DNA of 64,000 bases from positions 88,559,213 through 88,623,212 of the forward strand of contig OZ023274.1 in the NCBI GenBank assembly GCA_964007475.1, in the 5' to 3' direction. The DNA comes from Hybos culiciformis. Its lineage: Eukaryota; Arthropoda; Insecta; Diptera; Hybotidae. The position numbers and the translations under genes were made by a program. This document shows positions 51,371 through 64,000 of the stretch, in pieces (positions within the stretch are counted from its first letter, which is position 1; every line of letters begins with the position of its first letter). The notes beneath the pieces are model-generated. The model had not been told where the DNA came from. It saw nothing but the letters and a program-made list of their open reading frames with translations, and made no database searches.

Positions 51371-54300
51371 CCCCAAATCACTTTAAATTATCTGATTACT
51401 TATGATAATTATAATCAAATCATATATTTTGGGAAGTTTAATTTCATTTTTCAAATTCGATAAGATTTGTATATTTTCGTTTAAATCACAAACTACGGAT
51501 TAAAAAAGAATAAAAAAATCTAATCAATAAGCTACATAAAATCAAAGTCAAATAAAAATTAGTTCAATGAATTTTTGTCGATTTCCGATAAAAATAGAAT
51601 AAAAAAATTTTATAATAATATAAATGATGATATATCCAAAAGGTTAAAATAAAATTAAATAAAATGAGTTTACATTTACAAGATTATTTTAATTTTAACT
51701 TATTCTGTATATTTTTATACTTATTCTAAATTTAATTAAAAATAGGCTTCAGATTTTTTTAGAAACATAATTTTTGCCTTAAAATTAAAAGTAAGTGAAT
51801 ATTTGTTTTGGCATTACTTTTATTGAATGCCTGTTGAAAATAATGTATCATATTTTTGGGATAAAAGTTTCCATTTAAGTGGAATCAGGAGGAGTGATGG
51901 AAATATTATTCTAAAATTAAAATGCAATAGAGAAAAAACATCTGACATAACGGACAAAGAAAATAATTTAAATACATAATTGTTTGTCACCGGACGTACT
52001 TTATTTGGTTTGGAAGACATTCCATAGAGCTACTCTATTTATTAAATTTGAGAAATTATATGTAGATTTTGATTAAATTAAGATAGAATGATGTTTTTGT
52101 ATATTTCATCCATTGAAATTGAATTTTAAAGTTTTATTATATAAAAAGGAAACTAAAAACTTTTCTGTAAACATTTTAGATTATTTTGTAAATATTGAAA
52201 ATGTTTTAATATTTTTTTTTGTCAGAATTGTTTATGATTTATTATTTATGTATAGTTATACCAAATATGAAGGTTACATATGGTGAACATTCATCTTCAA
52301 AAAGACTTGTTAAATGTCCGTCGTCGTGTTGACCGTATTTGAAATAATTTTTTTTTTTAATTTTATTAAATTATTATATTTTGTTGAAATTGAAGCACTA
52401 TCTTTGTAAACTTTGGTATGATGCACTATTCTGAATTAGTAATTCGTTTTTTATTTTTTATTTTTTTACCAAACCCTTTGATGATATAAATTTATTTACA
52501 ATTTTTTGGCTCTCTGTGATAAAAGTGTCGTGACTTGATAAATATGCGTTCCAAAATATTTAAATTAAAATACTAATTTTATGAAAAAATAAAAGACAAT
52601 TTTTTTGAGCTCACGATTTCCTTTTTCTGTTAAAAATTATTTAGTTTATTTTATTTTTTTTTTTGTATACCATGAATGAATTTTTTTTATTTATTTGTGT
52701 TTTATTATTTAAATAGTATTAAAAAATATAAATTTTTTTTTTATATTTTTTGAATGACATTTTGATACAAATTCGATTAAATAAAAAATAAATTTGATTA
52801 AATTTGCTCTTGTGGATAACAATATTCGTTCACATTTACTCTTCAGATTCTAAAAAGACCAAAAGTTATTATTTTCTTTATTTAAATCAAATATAATAAT
52901 AAATTTAAAGTGTCCGCTTTGTTGTAAAATATAGTTTGAAGCTTACATTTTCCTAAACATAATTTAATATCAACTAAGCACATCGACTTTCAACCTTAAT
53001 AATGCATTATTAAAATTACTTTTGTTTATTTTCGGTATGCCTTGCCTACCCATTAAGATTATTAAATATATAAATTCAAAAACTTTGGTTATAAAATTAT
53101 AAGTTTGAAATATTTTTTATCTATACACATATAATTTAAATTAAAAAAGGGGCATTAATTATTAGTCTCTCTAATTTTGCTATACTTTTAAACTATTATT
53201 ATTTATATTTTAATTTTGACAAGTCAAATTCCGTATAATCTTTAACGATATTGCTTACTATATATGAGTACAAGGAAAATAAATGCTACATCTATTTTTC
53301 TATGAATTAAATAGATTCTTTTATTAAAATTACTTATCTTAATCATATTTGAAAAAATAAATTTGTTTATTATTATTTAAAATAAAATTGAAAGTTATAA
53401 GCTTTAAAAACTATAAAAATTGTCTTTAACTATATTAGGAAAGATTTAATAAATTGTACTATATAGCTTTGCAGTATTCATTATTTTGTATATTTGATTT
53501 TTCATTAGAACTCCTTTGCATTATTTTTAATCGACCTTCAATTTTATTATTTTTGTATTGTTAATAATTATTGTGGGCTATAAAAATTAAAAAAAAATTA
53601 AACATTTTGTTTTTAAATTAATATATATTTTTTTTTATTTTAAATTAATTACCAAATTTTACTTCAATATTTTAAATACTAAAACAAATTATTATTGTAA
53701 ACAAATACCACGACAATTTCGACATAATATTTTTATTTATTTGATTTCCTAATTTCGTTGAAATTTATTTTTGGCTTTGATTTGTTAATAAGAAGATCAA
53801 ATTCGTACAAATTTTCTTTTAAATTAACTCTTAGAAATTTGTAAAAATGTGAAAATTGTTTTTATAGAAAAATTTTATTTGAATACATAATTTACTTTGT
53901 TTTTTTTTTTTTTTATTAATTTGCAAATTTATTTATTGATTATTTTTAAAAAAAATTTAATTTTCTTCTAGAAGCCAACAATAATGTTAAAATGCAAGAT
54001 GAATTTATTGATATTTAACACTATGTTAAACGAAGATTTATTTAAAGGTTTTATTACATCAGGCCAATGAATATAAATCTTTGAAAATTTAAAAAAATGC
54101 TAATATTTTCTATTATATTCAATTATTCATTTAAAGAAAATTAAATATGTAATAAATGATAAATTATGATAAGTGTTTAAAAATTTAAATTATTTTAATA
54201 TACGTTTCTTTTTGTGATAGAATTTGATTGGTAATCTACATTATTTTCTCACAAAAAGATTATCTCTTTTAGGAATTTTTTGTGCTAATAACGTTATAGG

Positions 54301-57300
54301 TCCTAACACAAATATTTAGAATACTTCGGTTTGCTCTATCATACTATATAGCACACTTAATTGAGGATTTTAGAATTGAAGCTTAAAGGAGCAAATCTTT
54401 TTGCATATATTTATAATACTTATATATATATATATAATATATTTATAATACTTAATTACAATACCATTAATTTTCATTTTAATTAAAAAAAAATTAATAA
54501 GCAACTCATTATAATGTAAAGTTAAGTTGATAAGAAAATTTGGTTCTTATTGTCATTTATTATATTGTAAAATAAAAACTTCTGTTTTGAACAGTGTTAT
54601 AAAAATTTGCTTCATTCCAATTAATTGATTTAGTGTGCTTTACTTTCAAGGCCGCCCTTAATTTTTTATTTTTATTTAATGTTTACACACCAGAATTGGA
54701 TGAATTAAATTGACGTTGAATTGAATTCGCATAAAACAAAACAAAATAAAAATTATCTGTTTGAGAGACAACCAAAATAGTTCATCATACATTTTATCAT
54801 TATTCCGATTTATTATATTATAACCATTATAATAAGTTACAAGTAAATGAATGAAAATTGCATCAAAAATTAAAAGTAACTATATAAAAACAATTTAATA
54901 TTGCACTTTATAATATCTTTTATTATTTATTTATATTGTGTAATTTAATTGAATTTTAATATCAAAATCTATAGGTATAATATATTTTTGTGCAAATTTT
55001 TTATGCACAATTGTGTAAAATAATGGCAACTGATTACAAACAATAAAAAATATGCCGTCAATATAAAATAACACTTATTGCTCTAATTTGAATTTGAAGC
55101 GCGCGCTAAAAAATGTTTTTTTTTAAAATTTTTCTAAAAAACATTATTCAAAATAATTGAGTCAATTTTTAACAATATTACACTTGTAGGAAAAAAATTC
55201 TATACCTAAAGTGTTAAAATTATTTTCAAAGACAAATTTATATTTTATCGATTATCAACCTATTTATTATCCATCATTTATGATAGTACTTGTATATTTA
55301 TATAAAACTGGAAGTTTATCAAATACTTCTCGAATAAGTGTTTTCTGAATATTTTTCTTATTATTCGAGATTTTTTTCCCACAATTTAACAACAAATTAC
55401 TAGATTATTCAAGTTTTTCTAGTAGTAAACCAACTTATAGTCGATCTAGAATTATATGATGTATCATTGTATATATTTGAATTTTTAATAAAAATGAATT
55501 GAATTGAATAAAGTTTGATATACTTTGTGCACTACACACTTCGACTTGATTGAAACTTTTGCAGTTAAGTCGTTTTTATTTTCTCTTAATTCCGTCTTTT
55601 CAAAAACAAAATAAAATTTCATTATCCGATAGAAAGATTCTCATAAGCACTATCTTTTGTGAAAATAATTTGTAAAAATTTAAAAAATCTTTTTTGATAT
55701 TTAATTTTAATATAAATTGTAAGTATTTATTTATTCTTTCCACTTATATTTTCTACTTAACTTATTTATAAAAAATAATTTAAAATTTCTAACAAATTAA
55801 AAATTTTTTGTTTGGCTTTTCCGTCAAAATAAGTAGAAAGTAAGTCCTTTGAATACTGGGAACAATTTTTTCCAAAGACTCTTCTAACACTCAATTAAGT
55901 CGTAGCCTGTACAGAGTGTGATACGATTAATAAGAATTATCTCAAAAAAATAAATTATTCTGAGATTTACAACAAATATCGAAAGTGAGTGGAAAAAAAC
56001 TGCGGGGATTTTTTAGAGTTTGACTAAGCTTTCTTATGCGAGCTAAGGATTTAACACCTAAAAATCTAAAAAGATTTCATAAAAATCGTGTCGATTTATT
56101 GATTATACATATATACATAAAAATAAAAAAAAATATATTCCTCAATATAGAATATTGCTAAAAAAAATTTTTTTTTTGCAACATTAAAGATGTTCGTGGA
56201 ATAACAAAAAAAAATATTTATAAAAGTTGACAAAGATTATGAAAAATTTGATAATACAATAGAAACTTTCAAAAAAATATTTACTGATTTATAAAATTTA
56301 CAATATTTTGACTAAATTATTTTCATATACTTTTGTGTTTTATAAATTAAGAAAATTTTCTCGCAGATCTTTTACAACAATAGGATTTTAAATTTATTAA
56401 ATTAAGTATGTTTTCAAACGGAAAATTGGACTAGATTGACTTAAATCAACATAGAAAAGCTTTAATTTAATTTTTGAATTTTCATGCAAGATTAATTAGC
56501 ACTGGATCAATTCTGGTGTTGTAAGTATGATTTCTAACAAATTAACTAAAAAATTCTATAATGAAATTGTTTAACACTTAGATTATTTTTATTTATTATA
56601 TAATTCTTTATTATTTAAAATAAGATAATCTTACAAAAAAAAATATTAGTTTAATTCTTATATAACGTATGTTTAGTATACTAAAAAATTTTAAAATAAA
56701 ATTATGAACTAATAGCTTAACTTCTAAGGTTTTTAACTCTTATTGTGATTAGAAGAATTAATTTAGATATGAATAAGCTCGTATATATACCCATAATGTT
56801 TCACACACATGCATGATTACGGACAAATTAAATTGTTTTGAATTTTCACAAATGAATAAATTTTCTGCATTTTTTTTATGAACCTATAAGATTGTTAAGA
56901 TAGTTTTGAAATAAAAATGTCTTTTATTTTTAATTTTTTAATTTATTATATTTAATAACTATATTTAAAAAACAGTCAGATTTTATTGTTCCATTTGATT
57001 AATGACAGTTCTTTTTTCTGATTCAATTAACTTTTTTTTAAAAAGAACTGAACTTGTTTTATTATTTAAATAATGGGAAGATTGCACCTCTTGTTAAAAA
57101 TAACCTCATTCCTCATTCTTTTGGATATTTACGCCAAAAGATTTAACAAGATTTCCTTCAAACATCAAATTGCATTCTATATTCGTGTATCTTTTTGAAA
57201 AGTTTTAACAGAAGTAGCGATTTGTGAAATATCGCAGGTAAAATATAATTAATTTTCTCTGCCCTTCAGGTGAAACTGTAAGTATTTATATTATAAATGT

Positions 57301-58521
57301 ATAGTAAAATTTATAATTTTGGTGTTCGACTTATGATTTTGGTAGTCAAAATGATATTACATACATTTTTTACGTGGAAACCCACATTACTCTGACTTAT
57401 CAATAAATAATTTTCTTCTTTAAAATTTGAACAGTTTCCAAAAATTGTCTAATAAATTTTGTATTAATTCTAACAAAATGACCTTTTTCAGCAAAACATT
57501 ATTAAGAATTATGACTAACATACACATTTTTGAACTTATGAATTTCCATTTTTATTCTTGCAAAAGAAAAATAACATATTTTTACCAGGTAATTATCACA
57601 AGTTTTTCTAGTCATAAGAAAAATTTACCAACTATGTATAGAATGTAACTCTAGGTATAATATAGTTAATATAATAAAAAACACTTCATTTGTCAAAATC
57701 TACGAATCTTTTGGATTTACTAAAGTTAAAGTTACGTAAATTTTAAAATCTAGGCAAATTGATGCACGAAATAATCCTGTACATATTACGTACATATATT
57801 TACAACGAAAACTGAAGTTGTGAATTAAAAAAGTTAAATAACACTATTTTTAAGAATGAAATAACAAAAAAAAAATCTGTTTACAAAATTGCATGACAAA
57901 ATCTCCTTTAAATCTTTTGAAGATTTACAAAAAAAAAAAACAAATCGTGTGTTGGGAAAGAAAGAAAGTAAAAAAATAACTAAACTCATCTTAAATAAAA
58001 AAATAAAACACAAACATAAAATAATAATATCTTCTTCTTAAATATTGTTATTATATTACTTTATTATATTTATATTTTTGTTTTATATATGTATGTTCAT
58101 ATAAGTTTATATTTATTTCTTAATAGAATACCTAAAATAAAACTAAAACATCATGAATTTTAGTTAAGACATATAACTTGGTTTTAGGGTAATTATTAAG
58201 AAATTGACATGAATATAGATTTTTTTTTAATAAATTTTTTTTTTTTAAGAAAATCTTTTTAAGGATAAAATTAAACGGAGAAAGATATAATCTTAATGTT
58301 TGTACATTAACATAATTTTTAATATAATGTAATCAAATTTTACATATAAGGTTGTGAAATAAATTTTTGAAAGAAGTAACAGAATGATTTTTACTTATAT
58401 AACTAAAAAACCCAATAATCTGAACTAAAGAAATTTTAATTTGCTTTCTGTTGTTTAAATAATGCTTGTGAATAAAATTTTGATTGATGTAAATAGCAAA
58501 GTAATACATCTGAAGAATTCG
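51371..58521. other. AT-rich non-coding stretch
   Basis: No recognised genes, RNAs or terminal-repeat elements. A minus-strand ATG frame at 52020 (MSSKPNKVRPVTNNY) has a less AT-biased start and a possible donor, but nothing connects to it. The other frames are low complexity. Confidence 0.55.
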
Positions 58522-58715
58522 ATATCATACTATGAGGGTATATATTTAGGAGATTAGAATAGTTGTAGTTGTAGGCTATCGAATAAACCATTATTATAGA
58601 TTGTTGCAATTTCTGAAAATATCATACTACGAGGGTATATATTTAGGAGATTAGAATAGTTGTAGTTGTAGGCTATCGAATAAACCATTATTATAGATTG
58701 TTGTAATTTCTGAAA
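58522..58715. repeat. 97-bp tandem duplication
   Basis: Two adjacent copies, 58522-58618 and 58619-58715, start ATATCATACTA(T/C)GAGGG and differ at only two positions. A minus-strand frame crosses both copies but carries no recognisable protein. The near-identity indicates a recent duplication. Confidence 0.93.
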
Positions 58716-61653
58716 AAAGATATTAATATCTTCAAAAAAATTATTCCATTTTAAAATTTTCACTGAAGTCAACAAAACATCACTAGAATTTATTTCACAC
58801 ATTTGAAATTCAAAACTCAAGTTTACTTAAAAAATTATTGTACTCATCACCACAATATTAAAAATTTTCCCGAATATCAGAAAATTCATATATAAATTTA
58901 TATAATGTTTACGTACACGTAATGTAGGCTAGGATTAGATATGATTTATTTCTATATTAATTTTTCTTGTTTTTTTTTTCATGTTTCAATTCAAAATATA
59001 ATATCAAAAAAAATATTAACTCAAGTATTTTTGTAAACATTTTTTGCAAAATGACCTTATTTATTATTTCAATAAATTTTTTCTTATTTTTTATGAAAAA
59101 GATATTTGATGCATTTTTGCTTCAAAGAGATAAAATGACATGAAAAGTAAAAGTTAATTTGTTAAACTTTTAAAATAACATATTTTTAAAACTATAAAAT
59201 TAATATTGTTATTAATAGACACGATTGTAAAACGTTTTGTTATTAAAATATCAAAAATAATGATAATAACAGATTTACAGAGTTAAAAAAAAAAAGGTTT
59301 GCTGATTAGGTATACAAAATACAAAACTATAGTTAGTATTTCTGTATATTGCGCTCTAGAAGAATAAAATATAAGTAATAAAATTTTCCAAAAATTGCAA
59401 TTAAAATTAAAATTGTTCAATGATTCATTTTATGTCATCTTAGTTTACCTAGTTTTGAATTATTGTCATTTGCGAAATTAATGCTTTGAATTATTCACTC
59501 GAAAATCTATTAAAACCTCATACTATTTAATATTAAAGATCACTATGATATTGTTTTAAGGTATATAAATACTAATTATTTATGACTTCAAAAATAATTC
59601 TATTAAGTAACAACGAATCCATTTAACATAAAATTAAATAAAATAGATACAGTATTAAATAATTACACAAAAAAAAATTAAAAAAATTAGTTTTTAACAA
59701 AAATGCTTAATTGAATTTTTGACACATTTAATTAAGTCTAATGTTATGTACTAGAAATCAGGATTCATAATGCGCATCGTATACACCAACACACAGTTTA
59801 TTAAAAACAAATGTATACAAACAAAGTGTTAGCTCATTTACTGCAGAATTCCTTGTATGACATCCTTTTTTTTCAAACAATAAGAAATATCACCACTAAA
59901 CGAACGTGCAGTAATCTAGAACTTCATTTATTTACATACATTTTACATTCACATTTATTTTCAAATTTCTATTTTACTCAAATTTAAGAAATGAGGAAAA
60001 ATAAAATATATAGATATTATAACAAAAATTGATAAAAAAATTAAGCATATTTTTGACTAACATAGATAGCTTTCTATTTTAAGTAATTAGTATGGATTAG
60101 ATTTCACATCCACAACACATTAAGTCAGCGAAGCCCAAATTAGAACTAATTTAGAGCATATAGAAAATACTAAGGTTTTTTTCATATCACACCAACCCAA
60201 TTTTTATTTAAAAAACATTCACTGTAAAAAAATTATTTCTAAAGACATAATTAAGAAAACTAAATTGTGTGTTGTATGTTTTTTGAATAAAATTACGTTT
60301 TATTTTTCAGTTTTAATTCAATCCTAAAAAATTTTAAAAATGCTTCTTAAGCTGATATATTACGATTCACATCAACTGACAAATTTTTTTTAAAAGCTTT
60401 CCTTTTCTATTTAAAACAAAAGCTTTTTCTGTCAGATTTTTGTTTTACTTAATACAGAAATTTGTATGAGCCAGAAAGGGAAAGAGATATAAAATTAAGG
60501 AGAAATGATTGAAGAAAAAAGCTTGATTTAAAAATTTATTCAAATTTGACCCTTTCATAAAAACTCAACGGTCAATTGATTTAAATCGTACTCTAATAAT
60601 ATTTTATATAAAAAGTGATTCCTGCGGGATTTTAAAAAATTAAAATAAAATTGTATAAAAGACCTTCCAGTCTAAAAGCGTAAGAAATATAAATTTTATA
60701 TTTTTAACAGTGTATTTAAAAAGACTAGAAATAAAAAGAAAAAAAAAATTTTTTTTTTTTTTGTGAATCAAAGTGAGCATACGAAATAATGAAATGAGTA
60801 TACGATTTTATATGCGAGTATACGATTTTTTTTTTTCATTGAAAATGATTACACATTTTTTTATTCCTATGCATTTGAGTATAAAAAAAAAAAATTTTGC
60901 TCGCGAGCATAGGCTTGGGCATCAGTGCATTAAGTATTAAGAGATATAAAATACATTTTTTAAATTCTAGGATTGATTTTCAGTTAAGTTATTTTAAAAG
61001 TATCTATATCTAAATAAAAATAAGTTTATTCTCTAAATTTTATAATACTACTTGTGATTAAGCTTATCTGATAAATAAATAAATAATATATTATATACTT
61101 ATAAATATCGTAAGAATATAAAATAATTTTAAAATTTTCCCTCCAAAACTATGGGTAATAGGGAACTTAAAAATTTTTAGGTGAATATGGTAAATAAATG
61201 CACATAAAAGCTTATTTTAAAAGCTTTAACGTTATTTATATTAATTTAATTTGAAGATATTTTCATTTAGTTCATCATTTTTAAATATTAAACAGAACAT
61301 AATTAGTAATTTGTGTATTCTGTATAAAAATTAAGATTTTAACAATTTATTGATATACGTACATACTTTGAAGAATTAAATTAGATAGATATATTATATT
61401 ATTGTATATTGTATCTTGTATGTTTACAGCATTTTCAAAGTCATGTCAGTCTATCAATTTAACATATAAAATTAGGAACAATTTCATTGCTAGCAGGCAT
61501 AATACGATTTTACGATGTATCTGCTTATCTACCTAATTAAAATAATAAGATTTAAAATTAAATATGCAAACCAGAAAAAGAAAAAATAACAAAATCATAT
61601 CATATTTTCTTAAAATGAAAAAAGACAGATGATAATTTTTCTGGAAATTAGAT
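58716..61653. other. AT-rich non-coding stretch
   Basis: No genes recognised. It includes two close copies of GAGTATACGATTTT near 60797 and 60815 and a 12-bp perfect palindrome TGCTCGCGAGCA at 60898-60909, one of the very few CpG-dense spots outside genes. Confidence 0.5.
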
Positions 61654-61681
61654 ATAATAATAATAATAATAATAATAATAA
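61654..61681. repeat. (TAA)n microsatellite
   Basis: About nine perfect ATA/TAA trinucleotides in a row. Confidence 0.93.
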
Positions 61682-62030
61682 GTTTACTTATAACAATTTT
61701 ATCGTAGAACCAAAGTTGTCAAGCTAACTAGCCGTAACTTGAACACTGTTTGCTATGTTGGCTAATACATACCGATGATTTCTTTAATTCTCAGTATTTT
61801 TATAATTTAATAAAGTTCGTTAACAATTCAACGTACTAATAATAATTCAATTTCGTAATAATTATATAATAATAATTGTATTTTACGAGCTTGATAATCT
61901 ATTTATTTTGTTATTGACTAATTCCGAGAACTTTGGTTATTTTATTTGTTATTCATATCTTTATTTAACGATTCAACTTTGTTATTAGAGCACACGATTT
62001 ACCTTCACTATTAGTATTTTAAAGTTTGCA

Positions 62031-62108
62031 GTAGAGGTTTTCAATTATTGGATTTCATTTTATATATATATATATATAACATGAAATCCAATAATTGAAA
62101 ACCTCTAC
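62031..62108. repeat. Perfect 28-bp-arm inverted repeat around a (TA)n loop
   Basis: Arms 62031-62058 (GTAGAGGTTTTCAATTATTG...) and 62081-62108 are exact reverse complements, separated by 22 nt of mainly TA repeats. TA dinucleotides lie symmetrically near both outer ends (62032-62033 and 62106-62107), compatible with a 72-bp palindromic Tc1/mariner-type MITE, but the TAs belong to the palindrome and so cannot prove a target duplication. If transcribed it would form a stable hairpin. Confidence 0.85.
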
Positions 62109-63403
62109 TTCTATAGTTCTATAGTTCTACATTTTCAGCTTTAATTTCATTTAAACTATATTGCTTTCAATTTTCATTTTTACTGAAGCAATTTCATTTA
62201 GAAGATCCTTTTTGGTGCGCAAATTTTGAAGTTTTCGAGATAAGCTTTTAAGCTCTGAGTTGCAATTTCTGTTTTCTTGTTTCTTTAGATATCGATGTTT
62301 TCTGCTGAGAACTCACTCGTGGCTTAAATAATAATATTTATGAATTTTAATTAAATTAACTACCCTGAGAAAAAAAATATTTACTGCTTATTTCTTCCAG
62401 TGTTGCCAATTCTTCTTTTGAATAAGATTACTACTCGTATAAATTTTTTATTTATGACTTTCGACAAGGAATACTGAGATAAGTTCCTAATTAATGCTAA
62501 GCGATAACGATTAAGCATTATTCGGAAATTATAAAATAATTTTCATTAAAAAGAAAACCAGAAAAAAAAAATTTTTTTTTTTAATGGTAGATTAGTTTCA
62601 TAATCTTATTTTTCACTTACTTATTTATTGCATAAAGAAAAAATTATAATTATGCATATCTTATCATTATCTTTGTTTTTTTTTTGTGTTCTTTTATCCC
62701 AGTTTTCCCATATAAAGTATATATAACTAAAAAGAGACATGGTCAAATTAATAAATTTCAATTTATTTTATGTTTCGTTTTAATTAATTTAAAGGATGAC
62801 TTAAAGAAAGAATTTTTTTTTTTGTGTAAGTGGGTGGTAATATTCCAAATAATGAAGCATTAAAACCCATAAAAAACAAATAAAAAAAAGGATATTTCAG
62901 ACCAGGAAAAAAAAAAACAGAAATGTTCAAAACAGAGTGTAAAATTAACATAATCCTGGTTAGTCATCAAGTTATATTTATATTTTTGTTCTCTAGTTAC
63001 ATCATCTGGTGCTTCTCTCTTAACATGCACATAAGCTATGTACATATACATATAATAAGACCATGTTGTATGTACTATACATTATAAACATAATATAGGT
63101 ATCTATATACAACATAGATTCATTTGTATAATTTTAATATTTTCTCACATTTTTAAGTTAATTTATGTATTTAACGTATCTTTATTTAACGCAAAAACAG
63201 CTTATTGTAAGAGAAGAAATTTTGTTGAAAAAGATTATATAATGAATAAGAGGTATTCTTATATAGAATTTTTCATAGTTGTTTTTTGGCCTTAACATCA
63301 AATATACGGGCATGATAAAATGAATAAAAACTGTAATGGTGGATTAAAGCTCGATATACGATCAATATTCTGAATCAAAGGCAACAGGAAGAAATGAGAT
63401 TGC
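62109..63403. other. AT-rich non-coding stretch
   Basis: No gene recognised. It begins with about two and a half copies of TTCTATAG directly after the palindrome (62109-62130). Confidence 0.5.
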
Positions 63404-63461
63404 ATGACTTCATTCATTGGAAAGAAATTTCGATCGAAATATGGATCTCGATCGACGCACA
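63404..63461 (+). other. Candidate first coding exon of an unknown gene
   Basis: ATG opens a frame MTSFIGKKFRSKYGSRSTH that reaches a good donor, CACA|GTAAGA, in phase 1 after 19 codons. An in-frame stop lies just upstream, so this ATG would be the start. The stretch is relatively GC-rich for the window (GATCTCGATCGACGCAC) and rich in Arg, Lys and Ser. The frame also stays open through the intron candidate to a stop at 63643. No family recognised; any next exon would lie beyond or near the right edge. Confidence 0.25.
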
Positions 63462-63643
63462 GTAAGATCTTAGATAATGTAAATAGAAGTAACAGTGCGA
63501 TTAAATTTTATCGATGTTATATAAATATGAAGCCAGTTTTCCGAAACCAAAATGTATTGCCTAACGTTAATAGCTCCGTTCCATCATTACATCACACTTT
63601 ATGTTCCATAGAAATCTGGATTTTTCCTTATGTTCCCATTTGA

Positions 63644-64000
63644 AGATTTGAAAGAAACTTTAATGTAATAGTTTTTCTAATGTCAAAATATAACCAGAAC
63701 CCTTATATTTTCGTTTCAGAAATTTTAGAATTTTCGTTATTATTACATAATGCAATATGAAAATTTTAGAAAAATTTTACATAACTAATATCACCAAAAA
63801 TGCCACCAAATTATTCCAATTATAAAATATTTTATTTTTTTTTATCAAACCTCTTTAATCTTATAAATCTTGAAAATTTTTATTAAAATCATGAAAAGGG
63901 TCCAGATTAATGTGGTGGGGATAAAGGAGGTGGCATTAACTTTATTTCTCCCTACACCAAATAGCAGAAATCGTATTATATAATAAATCTTTCAGATTAT
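63644..64000. other. Non-coding right edge
   Basis: No recognisable exon or element; AT-rich with ordinary composition for this window. Confidence 0.5.

Noticed and set aside
51820..52020. Minus frame MSSKPNKVRPVTNNY... with possible donors
   Set aside because: The start looks coding-like, but no family, no downstream exon and a low-complexity remainder; too weak to list as a gene.
1..64000. CRISPR arrays, bacterial operons, integrated viral genes
   Set aside because: Nothing resembling these; all recognised genes are intron-containing insect genes.

Overview
This window is nuclear DNA from an insect. The evidence is a pro-resilin gene with an RR chitin-binding exon between two elastic repeat exons, together with spliceosomal GT-AG introns (many only 52-67 bp) in extremely AT-rich DNA. 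The order cannot be fixed from the sequence. The resilin is very close in architecture to the Drosophila protein, but the base composition and transposon landscape fit several insect orders. No prokaryotic or viral genes were seen.

Layout. At the left edge (544-2002, minus) are the first three coding exons of an SLC36/pathetic-type amino acid transporter; the rest lies beyond position 1. From 2.0 to 30.5 kb is a gene desert of homopolymer-rich AT DNA, best explained as intergenic space or a very long 5' intron of that transporter. It holds a hAT-type non-autonomous transposon (28093-28839), a candidate minus-strand first exon (22180-22194), a candidate plus-strand exon (14949-15042) and a GC-richer unexplained patch near 16.2 kb. 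At 30.58-31.02 kb a CpG-richer island precedes an 11-exon SLC30A9/ZnT9 zinc transporter gene (31159-35134, plus; 607 aa reconstructed with every splice phase consistent). From 36.0 to 41.3 kb is intergenic DNA with a piggyBac-like MITE (40858-41074). An arylsulfatase B-like gene (41351-44025, plus; nine coding exons found, the exon with the start codon missing) is convergent with the pro-resilin gene (44639-47417, minus; three coding exons found, the initiator exon missing or at 49730). From 47.4 to 64 kb is mostly AT-rich non-coding DNA carrying an inverted-repeat element with a tRNA-like SINE head (47746-48121), a hAT relic that keeps a transposase C-terminus (50752-51362), a 97-bp tandem duplication, a perfect 28-bp-arm palindrome, and one candidate first exon near 63.4 kb.

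The four genes are not a pathway: a lysosomal or plasma-membrane amino acid transporter, a mitochondrial zinc transporter, a lysosomal sulfatase and an extracellular cuticle elastomer are simply neighbours. I found no new multi-gene system. The most informative non-routine signals are the transposons with recognisable target-site duplications, the frame-neutral chitin-binding exon of resilin, the repeat-bearing 61-bp ZnT9 intron and the orphan exon-like segments.
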